NCBI GenBank assembly: GCA_018374355.1
Contig: JAHAFI010000009.1
Location: 1 to 64,000 of the forward strand
From: Clostridiales bacterium
GTDB taxonomy: Bacteria; Bacillota; Clostridia; Lachnospirales; Lachnospiraceae
DNA: 64,000 bases
Direction: 5' to 3'
This document shows, one piece after another, positions 35,939 to 44,364 of the stretch. The notes below the pieces were generated by a model. That model worked only from the letters and a program-made list of their open reading frames with translations, searched no databases and had not been told where the DNA came from. Made by a program: the position numbers and the translations under genes. Each line of letters begins with the position of its first letter. The stretch's first letter is position 1.

Positions 35939-36012
35939 GAGGGCAGTTTGAGTTTTACAAAGAATTCCTTGTAAAATACTCCTTTTCATACTACAATTGA
36001 TTTAAGAAATCG

Positions 36013-36068
36013 GGGCAAAGCCCCAGATGGAGCCTTGAAAACGTCACATAAATTTTCAAGGCTCCCTT
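36013..36068 (+). terminator. double hairpin, probable terminator
   Basis: GGGGC-AAA-GCCCC (36013-36025) is followed by perfect 13-bp arms GGAGCCTTGAAAA (36029-36041) and TTTTCAAGGCTCC (36053-36065) with a short T stretch. It separates the URO-D-like and GH172 genes. Confidence 0.65.
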
Positions 36069-36096
36069 TAGCATAAAAACAGGAGGGTTAGATGCT

Positions 36097-37179
36097 ATGT
36101 TTGACGGATTACAAATGAATATGGGGAATTTAAGCCGTCTTTCCAACGGAAAAACAAGATCCATCAGCGCTGAAAATTTTACAGGCGAAAAGGGTAAAGG
36201 CGGTATGTGCGAGCTGGAAGACGGAGTGGCAAAGCAGGCGGCGAGAGAACTGGGAAAAGGCTGGAAGGTAAATCCTTACATCGTGATACCGGCCAAAGAA
36301 ACCTTTACCATTGCAGATATCGACGGAATGGGAGCAATCCAGCATATCTGGATGACTCCCGTGGGAAAGTGGAGAAATACCATACTGAGAATCTACTGGG
36401 ATGACAATGAAAATCCTTCCGTGGAATGTCCGGTAGGCGATTTCTTCTGCTGCGGATGGCAGGAATATTTCCAGATTTCTTCTCTGGCCGTGTGCGTCAA
36501 TCCGGGAAGCGGACTGAACTGCTACTGGAGTATGCCATTTAGAAAACGCTGCAAAGTGACATTGGAAAACCGGGATGAGGCGCAGGTAACGATTTATTAC
36601 CAGATTGATTATACGCTGACCGACGTTCCGGAAGACTGCGCTTATTTCCATGCGCAGTTCAGAAGAACCAATCCGCTGCCCTATAAAAGCGACTATACGA
36701 TTCTGGATGGGGTAAAAGGAAAAGGACAGTATGTGGGAACCTACATGGCATGGGGTGTCAATAACAACGGCTGGTGGGGAGAAGGAGAAATCAAGTTCTT
36801 TATGGATGGAGATGAGGAATACCCCACGATTTGCGGAACAGGAACAGAAGATTACTTCTGCGGTTCCTATGATTTCGAAGATCCGTTTACCCATGACAGA
36901 TATCTGCCGTTCTCCACGCCGTATACGGGACTTCAGGTGGTGAAAACAAATGATCTGTATCAGGTACAAAAGAGATTTGGCATGTACAGATTTCATATCA
37001 TGGATCCGATCCGTTTTGAAAGTGATCTGAAGGTGACGATTCAGGCATTAGGATGGCGGGAAGGCGGCCGGTATCTGCCCCTTCAGGACGATATAGCCTC
37101 CGTTGCTTTCTGGTATCAGACGCTGCCGTTTGAACCGTTCCCGGAACTTCCCGATAAGGATTATCTGGAGATCATCTGA
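36097..37179 (+). CDS. glycoside hydrolase family 172 protein (DUF2961)
   Basis: A 360-residue DUF2961 protein, now GH172, whose characterised members act on difructose dianhydride I or alpha-D-arabinofuranosides/fructofuranosides. Family landmarks are GKGWKVNPYIVIPAKETFTI, GAIQHIWMTP, FFCCGWQEY, GTGTEDYFCGSYDF (conserved acidic catalytic region) and FYRFHI-like MYRFHIMDPIRF. There is no signal peptide, so substrate would be imported. The RBS AGGAGGGTTAGATGCT lies before the ATG at 36097. No transporter is adjacent. Confidence 0.85.
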   Translation: MFDGLQMNMGNLSRLSNGKTRSISAENFTGEKGKGGMCELEDGVAKQAARELGKGWKVNPYIVIPAKETFTIADIDGMGAIQHIWMTPVGKWRNTILRIYWDDNENPSVECPVGDFFCCGWQEYFQISSLAVCVNPGSGLNCYWSMPFRKRCKVTLENRDEAQVTIYYQIDYTLTDVPEDCAYFHAQFRRTNPLPYKSDYTILDGVKGKGQYVGTYMAWGVNNNGWWGEGEIKFFMDGDEEYPTICGTGTEDYFCGSYDFEDPFTHDRYLPFSTPYTGLQVVKTNDLYQVQKRFGMYRFHIMDPIRFESDLKVTIQALGWREGGRYLPLQDDIASVAFWYQTLPFEPFPELPDKDYLEII

Positions 37180-37549
37180 GGAATATCAGAAAAATGAAAG
37201 AGTGATTTGCTGCAGGCAGTTGGTCTATGGGATCGACTGCCTGTATTGCGCTCAAAAAATTCCGGAGAATCTTGATTTGATTTCGAAGGGGACAGTTTAA
37301 AGCGCCTATATGGGGGAATAATAGCCAAAAATTTCATGTCCAAAACATGAATTTAGAGAGCGCTCCTCCCCGCAGCTATCATTTTGATTGTAATAGAAAT
37401 TTAATAAAATTTCAGTTACAAAACGCAAAAAATGTTTTACAATTATAACAGTTCAGCCTTTCAGGCTTCACAGTTACAATAACCATATAAATAAAAGAAA
37501 TATAGGAAATAAAATATAAGGGAGTATAAAGAACTAAAGGAGGAGCATC
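37180..37549. other. intergenic region with one long hairpin
   Basis: No gene seen. A 14-bp wobble-containing hairpin lies at 37212-37244 (CAGGCAGT/ACTGCCTG core), without a T tract. The rest is AT-rich; TTACAA (37416) and TACAAT (37438) with 16-bp spacing could be a weak promoter for the MoxR operon. Confidence 0.5.
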
Positions 37550-38497
37550 ATGAAACAGTCAGATCACCCGGTCATCCGGGCTATTCAGGAAATTAAGAAA
37601 GCAGTAATCGGAAAAGATGACTGCATCGTAAAAACAATGACCGCCATTCTTGCCGGCGGCCATATATTGATAGAGGACATTCCCGGAGTGGGGAAAACAA
37701 CCATGGCTCTGGCATTTTCTAGAGCGCTGAATCTGAATCAGCACAGAATCCAGTTTACGCCGGATGTACTTCCGGCGGATGTGACGGGATTTTCCCTGTA
37801 CCAAAAGGAAACCGGCAAATTTGTATACCAGCCGGGAGCGGTGATGTGCAATATTTTGCTGGCGGACGAGATTAACCGTACGTCCCCGAAAACGCAGGCG
37901 GCTCTTCTGGAGGTTATGGAAGAAGGAAAGGTTACGGTAGATCAGGTGACAAGAGAGCTTCCGAAACCCTTCGTGGTTATTGCCACACAGAATCCGGTGG
38001 GAAGCGCCGGAACCTCCATGCTGCCGGAATCCCAACTGGACCGTTTTATGATCTGCATGAGCATGGGTTATCCGGATATGGAATATGAACTGGAGATTGT
38101 AAAAGGAAAAATAAGCACAAATCCGCTGGAACTGGTGGAGCCTGTGATGAACGCACAGGAACTTCTCTCCATGCAAAGCCAGATCGGCGGCGTATTCATT
38201 CATGATGCGGTTTACCGTTATATCGGAAAACTGGTGTCTGCTACGAGAAATCACGCCCTGATCGAGTTGGGAATCAGCCCTCGGGGAACCATTGCTCTGG
38301 CAAAGATGGTGCAGGCTTTAGCATATCTGAGGGGAAGAAATTATGTGCTTCCGGAGGATGTGGAGGACGTATTTGTAGATGTAGAGGCCCACAGAATCCG
38401 CATGAATGCAAAGGCCAGAGTGAATCATGTGACAGGAGAAGATATATTGAGAGATATTCTGAACGGGACTCAGAAACCTTCTGTTGTAAAAAAATAG
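37550..38497 (+). CDS. MoxR family AAA+ ATPase
   Basis: A 315-residue AAA+ ATPase with Walker A in EDIPGVGKTTMA (about residues 44-55), Walker B LADEINR (about 104-110), sensor 1 ATQNP and the C-terminal lid. MoxR proteins act as chaperones with DUF58/VWA partners; here DUF58 and transglutaminase genes follow, the standard trio in Firmicutes. The RBS AAAGGAGGAGCATC is strong. Its stop codon TAG is part of the 8-bp duplication made by the inserted 60-bp element, so the insertion hit exactly the gene's end without altering the protein. Confidence 0.92.
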   Translation: MKQSDHPVIRAIQEIKKAVIGKDDCIVKTMTAILAGGHILIEDIPGVGKTTMALAFSRALNLNQHRIQFTPDVLPADVTGFSLYQKETGKFVYQPGAVMCNILLADEINRTSPKTQAALLEVMEEGKVTVDQVTRELPKPFVVIATQNPVGSAGTSMLPESQLDRFMICMSMGYPDMEYELEIVKGKISTNPLELVEPVMNAQELLSMQSQIGGVFIHDAVYRYIGKLVSATRNHALIELGISPRGTIALAKMVQALAYLRGRNYVLPEDVEDVFVDVEAHRIRMNAKARVNHVTGEDILRDILNGTQKPSVVKK

Positions 38498-38557
38498 GTA
38501 ACTCTTCAGAAGGCCACTGCATTCGTGACTATGAAGGACAAGGTCCTGAATAGTTAT
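38498..38557 (-). mobile_element. 60-bp internal-deletion derivative of the miniature element, copy 3
   Basis: On the minus strand it reads ATAACTATTCAGGACC...CCTTCTGAAGAGTTAC: about 30 bp from each end of the 144-bp element with the middle missing. It is flanked by a perfect 8-bp duplication AAAAATAG (38490-38497 and 38558-38565). It sits between the moxR-like and DUF58 genes in an operon, in the opposite orientation to the other copies. Confidence 0.88.
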
Positions 38558-38587
38558 AAAAATAGGCATAGGGAAGGAAAGGGAATC

Positions 38588-39682
38588 ATGAAAAGTAAAA
38601 TACTATATTTTCTGGTATGGGGAATCACCGTCTATCTGGGGGTGCTGTATTACAGTCCGTCCCTGATGGCGCTGACCGTTCTGGAATTTTTGCTTCCCAT
38701 TTTCTCAAGGCTTCTTCTTTGGTACACCGCGCGAAAGGTACGGGCTTTTCTGTATCTTCCCATCGGTGTGGCGGAAAAGAACCAACCGGTCTCGGTGGGG
38801 ATTGGGATTGAAAATAAAAGCTGGATTCCGGTTTCCGCAATCAGGGGCAGTATGCGGGTCCGGAATGGATTTTATCCCGGAGAAGAAACCATTCCTTTGC
38901 GGGGAATGGCAGAGGGAAAAGGAAATACAAGAATGCTTTCAGCAGTGAGCAGCAGCCATTGCGGCCCGCTTCTTGTGGAAGTGCCGGAGCTTTGGATGTA
39001 TGATCTGTTTCGGATTTTCAAGAGAAAGCTGCCTGTCCGGGGAGTGGAAACGCTGGCTGTCATGCCGGAAATGTATACGGCATCTGTTATTTTGCAGGAG
39101 AGTACCCGGGACTTTCTTATAGAGAGTGAGGAATACGATAAAAAGCGGGCGGGAGATGACCCAGCGGAGATTTTTCAGATCCGGGAGTACCGGGGCGGTG
39201 ACAGGATGCAGAGCATTCACTGGAAACTGAGCGCCCGCACCGATGACCTTATGGTCAAGGAATACAGCAAACCCATCGGATGTGCGGTGGTTCTGTTTTT
39301 GGATATGGAATATCAGCCGGAGGAGGGCTGCGGATATCTGGATGAATTTTTGGAAGCCGGAATCGGGATTTCTCAGGGGCTTTTGGAAGCAGGATGTGAG
39401 CATTACGTTGTATGGTTTGACAAAAACGCTCAGGATATCCGGCGGCTGAGGATGAAGGAAAAGGATGACAGCTATCTGCTGATCGAGAAAATATTTTCCG
39501 CAGGTCCCTATACGGAGCCTATGTCTTTGGAAGAAATCTACAGAGAAAAATACAGGGGAGAAACTTGGCATACCCAACTGCTTTTGAACCTGAAAAAGGA
39601 ACTGTGGAAAAACGGCAGTCTGGAGATGGATTTAGCCGGACAAGCCAGAGAAATACTGGAGAGAGAGGAAATGCTGATATAA
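38588..39682 (+). CDS. DUF58 domain-containing protein
   Basis: About 364 residues with two N-terminal transmembrane helices and the DUF58 core: DDPAEIFQIREYRGGDRMQS followed by IHWKLSARTDDLMVKEY, the family signature with its Arg/His/Trp residues, then a VWA-like segment. It is the membrane partner of the upstream MoxR ATPase. The ATG at 38588 follows AAGGAAAGGGAATC; an earlier in-frame ATG at 38525 lies inside the 60-bp mobile element and is rejected as start. Confidence 0.9.
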   Translation: MKSKILYFLVWGITVYLGVLYYSPSLMALTVLEFLLPIFSRLLLWYTARKVRAFLYLPIGVAEKNQPVSVGIGIENKSWIPVSAIRGSMRVRNGFYPGEETIPLRGMAEGKGNTRMLSAVSSSHCGPLLVEVPELWMYDLFRIFKRKLPVRGVETLAVMPEMYTASVILQESTRDFLIESEEYDKKRAGDDPAEIFQIREYRGGDRMQSIHWKLSARTDDLMVKEYSKPIGCAVVLFLDMEYQPEEGCGYLDEFLEAGIGISQGLLEAGCEHYVVWFDKNAQDIRRLRMKEKDDSYLLIEKIFSAGPYTEPMSLEEIYREKYRGETWHTQLLLNLKKELWKNGSLEMDLAGQAREILEREEMLI

Positions 39683-39719
39683 AGAGGAACCAAAGGTTCC
39701 GGTACAAGGGGAGAAAAGA

Positions 39720-42113
39720 ATGAAGGAAAGGCCAACAACGGGAATTTATTTTTCCGGGGGAATAAAACTGCAGAGTACCGCAAAGAAAAGCGGCGGAAAT
39801 GGAAGCATTTATCTGCGCTGTGTCTATTTGTTTTTCTGTTTAGCCGGAACGCTGATGACGGTAAAGGAAGCCTTCGGACTGGACATCAGGATGGGCGGGC
39901 TTCTGGGAATGATGGCAGCAGGCTGTCTGCTGTCGGGATTCGTATATGTAAAAGGCGGCAGATGGAAATTCCTTCTGTATGGATGGAACGGCGCTGTTTT
40001 TCTCAGTGGTGTGTATTGCTGGGAACGGGTAGTAAGCGGATATCTGGCTGTGGAAAATGGAGTGAGAAACCAGTTGAGCAGCTATTACCGGATGAATCTT
40101 GCCCGGCGAAAGATTCCTTTGGCGGAAGAGCAGGGGGAATTATTTCTGCTTTTGATCTTTACCCTTCTCATAGGGGTGCTGGGCGGGATTGTTGTAAAAA
40201 AAGGAAGGATTGCTTTTCTTACGCTGATACAGATTTTAATTTTTTCTCTGGAACTTCTGTGCGGATGTACCTTTCAGGGAGTGGGAATCTACCTGATTGT
40301 CTGCAGTCTGCTGGCGCTTCTTTCCATGGAAAACCAGAGAGGGGGAAGAAATCAGCGGATTTTATGCCGTACGGGAATCTGGGCAGGGGGAATGCTTTTG
40401 ATTTTGATGCTGGTGTCAGCGCTTCTGGTCAGCCCGGTACTGTTTCAAAACGCAGAAGAATGGAACCAGAAATTGTATCGCACCATGCAGCAGACCACTG
40501 CAAAAATTTCCGGCGCCATACAGAGCCAGAACGGAATTTTTGGAAATCATGCTCCTACGGCGGACGGAAGCCTGAACAACTACGGAGTAGATCAGGATGA
40601 AGAAACGGATCTGAGGGTGACAGTCAGTGAAAGACCGGAGCAGATGATGTATCTGCGGGGATTTATCGGGGATACCTATGAGGGGACTTACTGGCACAGA
40701 ATAGACCGGGAGGCCTTCGAACAGAATTTTCCATGGGAGGACGGGGAATATCAGGTACAAAATATCCTGTATCGGTATATCAAAAGCCAGACCGGTGATC
40801 CGGAGGGAACCGTTACGGTGGAAAAAGTCCGAAGAATCGGAGACTACGGTTATGTACCCTATGGATTTGCCACACCAAATGACAATAATCTGGAGGGTGA
40901 CAGTTATTATTCCAGTGCAGAGGACAAGATGGAATACACCGGATATGTAAACTGGAAAAACTGGGTAGGCAGCGGGGCGGCTCAGCAGGCGGAATCGGAG
41001 ATTGAAGCGGCTTACCGGGAGTATGCGGCAGATCAGTATCTGAAGATTCCGGTAAATGGATTGGAACGCCTGAAAGAATACTGTGCCGGGCAGGATTTTC
41101 GTACGGTGCAGGAGGTCATTGATTTTGTTGTTCCCACGGTGAAAGAGGGACGGCCTTACAGCATGGATTTGGAGCCTGTGCCGGAGGGAGAGGATTTTGC
41201 GGAGTATTTTTTCTTTGAACAGAAGAAAGGGTATTGCATCCATTATGCCACAACTGCGGTGCTGATGTTTCGGATGATGGGAGTGCCGGCCCGCTATGCT
41301 ACCGGGTATGTGGTGGCGCCGGATGCATTTTCTGAGAGTGCAAATGGTTATACCGCGGAGGTTCCTGACAGTCAGGCCCACGCATGGGTGGAGGTTTACC
41401 GTGCGGGAAAAGGATGGATTCCGGTGGAAGTGACACCGGGATATGAGGGAGGCTTTGGGGAAAGCCAGCCGGAGGAAATGGCAAATGACATTGCTGAGGA
41501 AACAAGCCAGAGCACACCCCAGCCAACGCCGGAGCAGCCGGAGACGGGAACGGCTGAGCCTACGCCTGCCGGAACCGAAAACCAGACGGAGGAAGATACA
41601 GCAGATGAAAATGAATCTGGCCCGCCGGAAAAAGGAGAAAATGAGGAAAAGTCCTCCTCCGGTGTTTTAAAAGCGGCGGCAGGAATCCTTCTGGCTATAT
41701 TAGCCGTGGCAGCGGCAGTGCTGTTATGCGTCGGAATCCTGCTGGCAAACCGGAAACGCGCACTGGGCAGACGGCGCAGGAAATTTCTGCAGAAGGACAG
41801 AAATAAGGCGGTCTGTGAAATTTCCTACGGCTTATATCAGATGCTTTGGGATGCGGGAATTCAGGAGAACGATACGAAGGATATCCCATACGCCCGCAAA
41901 ATGGAAGAAAAGCTGGGAATTCTGAAAGAAGGAGAATATGTAACCTTTATCAGACTGGTGCAGCAGGCCGCATACGGTCCCGGGCAGCTTACGGAAGAAG
42001 AGCATCGGGCGTGTCTTGGATTTTATCACCGGATTGCCGCTTATTTGTGGCAGCAGATGACGAAAAGAAAAAAATTCCGGTGGAAATACATGAAATGCTA
42101 TGAAATTTCATAG
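39720..42113 (+). CDS. membrane transglutaminase-like protein (TgpA type) with DUF4129
   Basis: A 797-residue protein. It has several N-terminal transmembrane helices (about 20-245), an extracytoplasmic transglutaminase-like core with KKGYCIHYATTAVLMFRMMG (catalytic Cys) and DSQAHAWVEVY (catalytic His) then VEVTPG, a Thr/Pro/Glu-rich linker (about 590-645), another helix near 655-675 and a C-terminal cytoplasmic DUF4129-like region. It belongs with the MoxR/DUF58 pair. Function in this trio is uncharacterised; a role in envelope protein processing is inferred. Confidence 0.88.
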   Translation: MKERPTTGIYFSGGIKLQSTAKKSGGNGSIYLRCVYLFFCLAGTLMTVKEAFGLDIRMGGLLGMMAAGCLLSGFVYVKGGRWKFLLYGWNGAVFLSGVYCWERVVSGYLAVENGVRNQLSSYYRMNLARRKIPLAEEQGELFLLLIFTLLIGVLGGIVVKKGRIAFLTLIQILIFSLELLCGCTFQGVGIYLIVCSLLALLSMENQRGGRNQRILCRTGIWAGGMLLILMLVSALLVSPVLFQNAEEWNQKLYRTMQQTTAKISGAIQSQNGIFGNHAPTADGSLNNYGVDQDEETDLRVTVSERPEQMMYLRGFIGDTYEGTYWHRIDREAFEQNFPWEDGEYQVQNILYRYIKSQTGDPEGTVTVEKVRRIGDYGYVPYGFATPNDNNLEGDSYYSSAEDKMEYTGYVNWKNWVGSGAAQQAESEIEAAYREYAADQYLKIPVNGLERLKEYCAGQDFRTVQEVIDFVVPTVKEGRPYSMDLEPVPEGEDFAEYFFFEQKKGYCIHYATTAVLMFRMMGVPARYATGYVVAPDAFSESANGYTAEVPDSQAHAWVEVYRAGKGWIPVEVTPGYEGGFGESQPEEMANDIAEETSQSTPQPTPEQPETGTAEPTPAGTENQTEEDTADENESGPPEKGENEEKSSSGVLKAAAGILLAILAVAAAVLLCVGILLANRKRALGRRRRKFLQKDRNKAVCEISYGLYQMLWDAGIQENDTKDIPYARKMEEKLGILKEGEYVTFIRLVQQAAYGPGQLTEEEHRACLGFYHRIAAYLWQQMTKRKKFRWKYMKCYEIS

Positions 42114-42142
42114 ACTGGATAATAAAACCGCCGGGTGCAGTC

Positions 42143-43027
42143 ATGAAAAATCATCTGAAATATATGATTTTGGCAGGAATTGGAATGCTGCTTCTGCCGC
42201 TGGGGCTTACGGCTCTGATTTCGGGAAAGGATGCAGTTGCCCTCAGAAAACAGATAGATATGGAAAATTATCTTCCAATGATTCTCTGCCGTGAGGTTCC
42301 ATGGGAATATGAAGAAGAAATGCTGAAAGCACAGGCTGTTCTTGCGAGGAGCAGCCTGTATTTTCGTCTGGAGGAGGGAACCATGGATCAGGAGGAGTTA
42401 AAAAAACAATTGGAAGAGTTTCGCAGGGAATCAGGAAAGGAAAAGTATCAGGAGGCTTACCGGAGGATGGAAAAAGCTGTAAAGGTGACCCGGGGACAGG
42501 TGATGGTATATCAGGGGCAGGTCTGTCAGGGGGTATTTCACCGGGTTAGCTGTGGAAAAACACGGGATGGCATGGAGGTTTTGGGGAAAACTGAGATGAC
42601 ATTTCTAAAGAGTGTGGACAGCAGTCAAGATATTCGGGCAAAAGAGTATCTTCATGGCCATTATTTTACGGAGGAATCCCTGCGCCAGAGAATAGGGGAG
42701 GTATATCCTTCGGCACAGATAACAGAAGAGCCGCTGCTGGAGCAGATAAAGGTGGTGAAGCGGGACAGTCAGGAGTACATACTGGAAATAAAGATCGGCA
42801 GCGAGACGGTTTCCGGGGAGGAATTCCGGAGAAATCTGGAACTGTCCTCCAGCAATTTTACGATTCAGAATCTGGATGGGAAAATCCGTTTTCTTTGCAA
42901 AGGGCTGGGACACGGGCTGGGATTGTCCCAATTCGGCGCAAATGAAATGGCGAAACAGGGGAAATCGTACCAGCAGATATTGTTCACGTATTTCCCGGAT
43001 ATTGCTTTGAAAAAGAAAAATGTATAG
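42143..43027 (+). CDS. spoIID: SpoIID/LytB domain protein (stage II sporulation protein D)
   Basis: 294 residues with one N-terminal transmembrane helix and the SpoIID fold. The catalytic-region block CREVPWEYEEEMLKAQAVLA and the C-terminal hallmark GLGHGLGLSQFGANEMA with SYQQILFTYFPDI are clear. SpoIID is a lytic transglycosylase that cleaves peptidoglycan during forespore engulfment. Its RBS (GGGTG) is modest and it starts 29 bp after the transglutaminase gene. The next gene encodes a SpoIIQ-like protein, supporting a sporulation role. Confidence 0.88.
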   Translation: MKNHLKYMILAGIGMLLLPLGLTALISGKDAVALRKQIDMENYLPMILCREVPWEYEEEMLKAQAVLARSSLYFRLEEGTMDQEELKKQLEEFRRESGKEKYQEAYRRMEKAVKVTRGQVMVYQGQVCQGVFHRVSCGKTRDGMEVLGKTEMTFLKSVDSSQDIRAKEYLHGHYFTEESLRQRIGEVYPSAQITEEPLLEQIKVVKRDSQEYILEIKIGSETVSGEEFRRNLELSSSNFTIQNLDGKIRFLCKGLGHGLGLSQFGANEMAKQGKSYQQILFTYFPDIALKKKNV

Positions 43028-43080
43028 CGTGTATAGATTTCATCAATCTGGCAACCCTATGAGTAAAGAATTATAAAGTG

Positions 43081-43224
43081 ATAACTATTCAGGACCCTGT
43101 CCTTCATAGTTACAAATGCTTGCACACACACTGCATTTCATGCAGTGCGGCGCTTGTATGTCTCGGGATTGCCTTGCATTTGCAAGGCAACACCTCGCGG
43201 AACAGTGACTTTCTGAACAGTTAC
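43081..43224 (+). mobile_element. 144-bp miniature transposable element, copy 2
   Basis: The same 144-bp element as at 34696, the same length, about 90% identical by eye, beginning ATAACTATTCAGG and ending CTGAACAGTTAC. It is flanked by a perfect 8-bp duplication ATAAAGTG (43073-43080 and 43225-43232). Its hairpin TTGCCTTGCA-TT-TGCAAGGCAA is perfect where copy 1 has one mismatch. It lies between spoIID and the spoIIQ-like gene. Confidence 0.9.
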
Positions 43225-43262
43225 ATAAAGTGATTCTTTAGACAATGGTAGAGGTGAAAGGT

Positions 43263-44093
43263 ATGATGAAAAAAGAGAAAACATTACGGATCGCCCTGTC
43301 AGGCGTACTTTTGCTGGCAGTAGTGGCGGCAGGCGTTACGATGTATCGCACAGAAAGCAATTTAAAACAGGAAGAGAAACAGGCCGAAGAACAGCAGATG
43401 GCGGAGGAGACACCTCTATCCGGGCTGTCAGAGGGACAGAAGGATGCAATGGAGAGCGGCGAAAGCGAAGAGCCGGAGACGGCGGATGTAACGGCAAATG
43501 AGGCGCAGGCCGAAAATACGCAGGAACTGAGTGGAGAGGATGCTTCTGCTCAGGCAGGGGAAGAAACGGAACCCGCACAGAAAGAACAGCCTGAGGCTGC
43601 GGCGGATACAGGAGAAGAAACGGAAGATACTGAAGACACAGCAGCACCGGTACAGCCGGTTCTGAACTTTTCTGAGGACAGCACAATGCTGTGGCCGGTA
43701 AGCGGAGAAGTTGTGATTGATTACAGTATGGATGCAACCACATATTTTCCTACATTAGATTTGTACAAATATAATTCCGGGCTGGTTCTGGGCTCAGGGG
43801 CAGGTGAACCGGTACAGGCGGCAGCCAACGGGCAGGTGCTTTCCATCACAGAAAATGAAGAGACCGGAACTACGCTGACCATGGATCTGGGAAACGGATA
43901 TCAGGCAGTGTACGGACAGATGAAGGATTTGACTGTTGCCGAAGGGCAGATTGTGGAATCGGGAACGATTCTGGGCTACATCAACGATCCTACAAAATAT
44001 TATGTGACAGAAGGGCCGAATCTTTATTTTGCCATGACGAAAGACGGGGCGGCAGTTGATCCTATGATCTATATTGAGACAGTGACGGAATAG
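43263..44093 (+). CDS. spoIIQ: SpoIIQ-like degenerate M23 (LytM) domain protein
   Basis: About 276 residues: one N-terminal transmembrane helix, an acidic Glu/Ala/Thr-rich linker (about 45-130) and a C-terminal LytM fold (VLWPVSGEV... to the end; AGEPVQAAANGQVLSI, VAEGQIVESGTILGYI). All expected zinc ligands are replaced: NSGLVL instead of HxGxD, YGQM for YxHL and NLYFAM for HLHF. It is thus non-peptidase, like the scaffold SpoIIQ that binds SpoIIIAH across the septum. The start at 43263 follows GAGGTG; an ATG at 43245 is too far upstream of that RBS to be favoured. Confidence 0.8.
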   Translation: MMKKEKTLRIALSGVLLLAVVAAGVTMYRTESNLKQEEKQAEEQQMAEETPLSGLSEGQKDAMESGESEEPETADVTANEAQAENTQELSGEDASAQAGEETEPAQKEQPEAAADTGEETEDTEDTAAPVQPVLNFSEDSTMLWPVSGEVVIDYSMDATTYFPTLDLYKYNSGLVLGSGAGEPVQAAANGQVLSITENEETGTTLTMDLGNGYQAVYGQMKDLTVAEGQIVESGTILGYINDPTKYYVTEGPNLYFAMTKDGAAVDPMIYIETVTE

Positions 44094-44280
44094 AAACGAC
44101 AGAAGGCAGAACGGTAACTAAAATACAGAGGCAAAAGCAGATGAAACAGGCTCAAAAATAAATCTGCGGCATAAGATATCTTAGAAACACATCGGAATGG
44201 AAAATCCGCAATCGGATGAATTTTACGGAGTAAATGGATTTTCAGAATGAGTGAAATACTGGTGTGTCGATTGCTTAATA

Positions 44281-44311
44281 TAAAAAGACTTTGCAGGAGT
44301 TTCCTGCAAAG
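44281..44311 (-). terminator. terminator of the P-type ATPase gene
   Basis: Arms CTTTGCAGGA (44289-44298) and TCCTGCAAAG (44302-44311); on the minus strand the stem is followed by TCTTTTTA. Just upstream on that strand (44334-44354) lies an inverted copy of the GCTGCCTGCGGGAATAAA repeat. Confidence 0.85.
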
Positions 44312-44364
44312 CCTCTACATACTCAGATTTTGTTTTTTATTCCCGCAGGCAGCGGGGGTTTTGA

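Noticed and set aside
37445..37477. 33-bp sequence ATAACAGTTCAGCC...GGCTTCACAGTTAC resembling both ends of the 144-bp element
   Set aside because: The flanks do not form an 8-bp duplication (TTACAATT versus AATAACCA) and the inner bases do not match the element, so it is more likely a chance or terminator-like hairpin.
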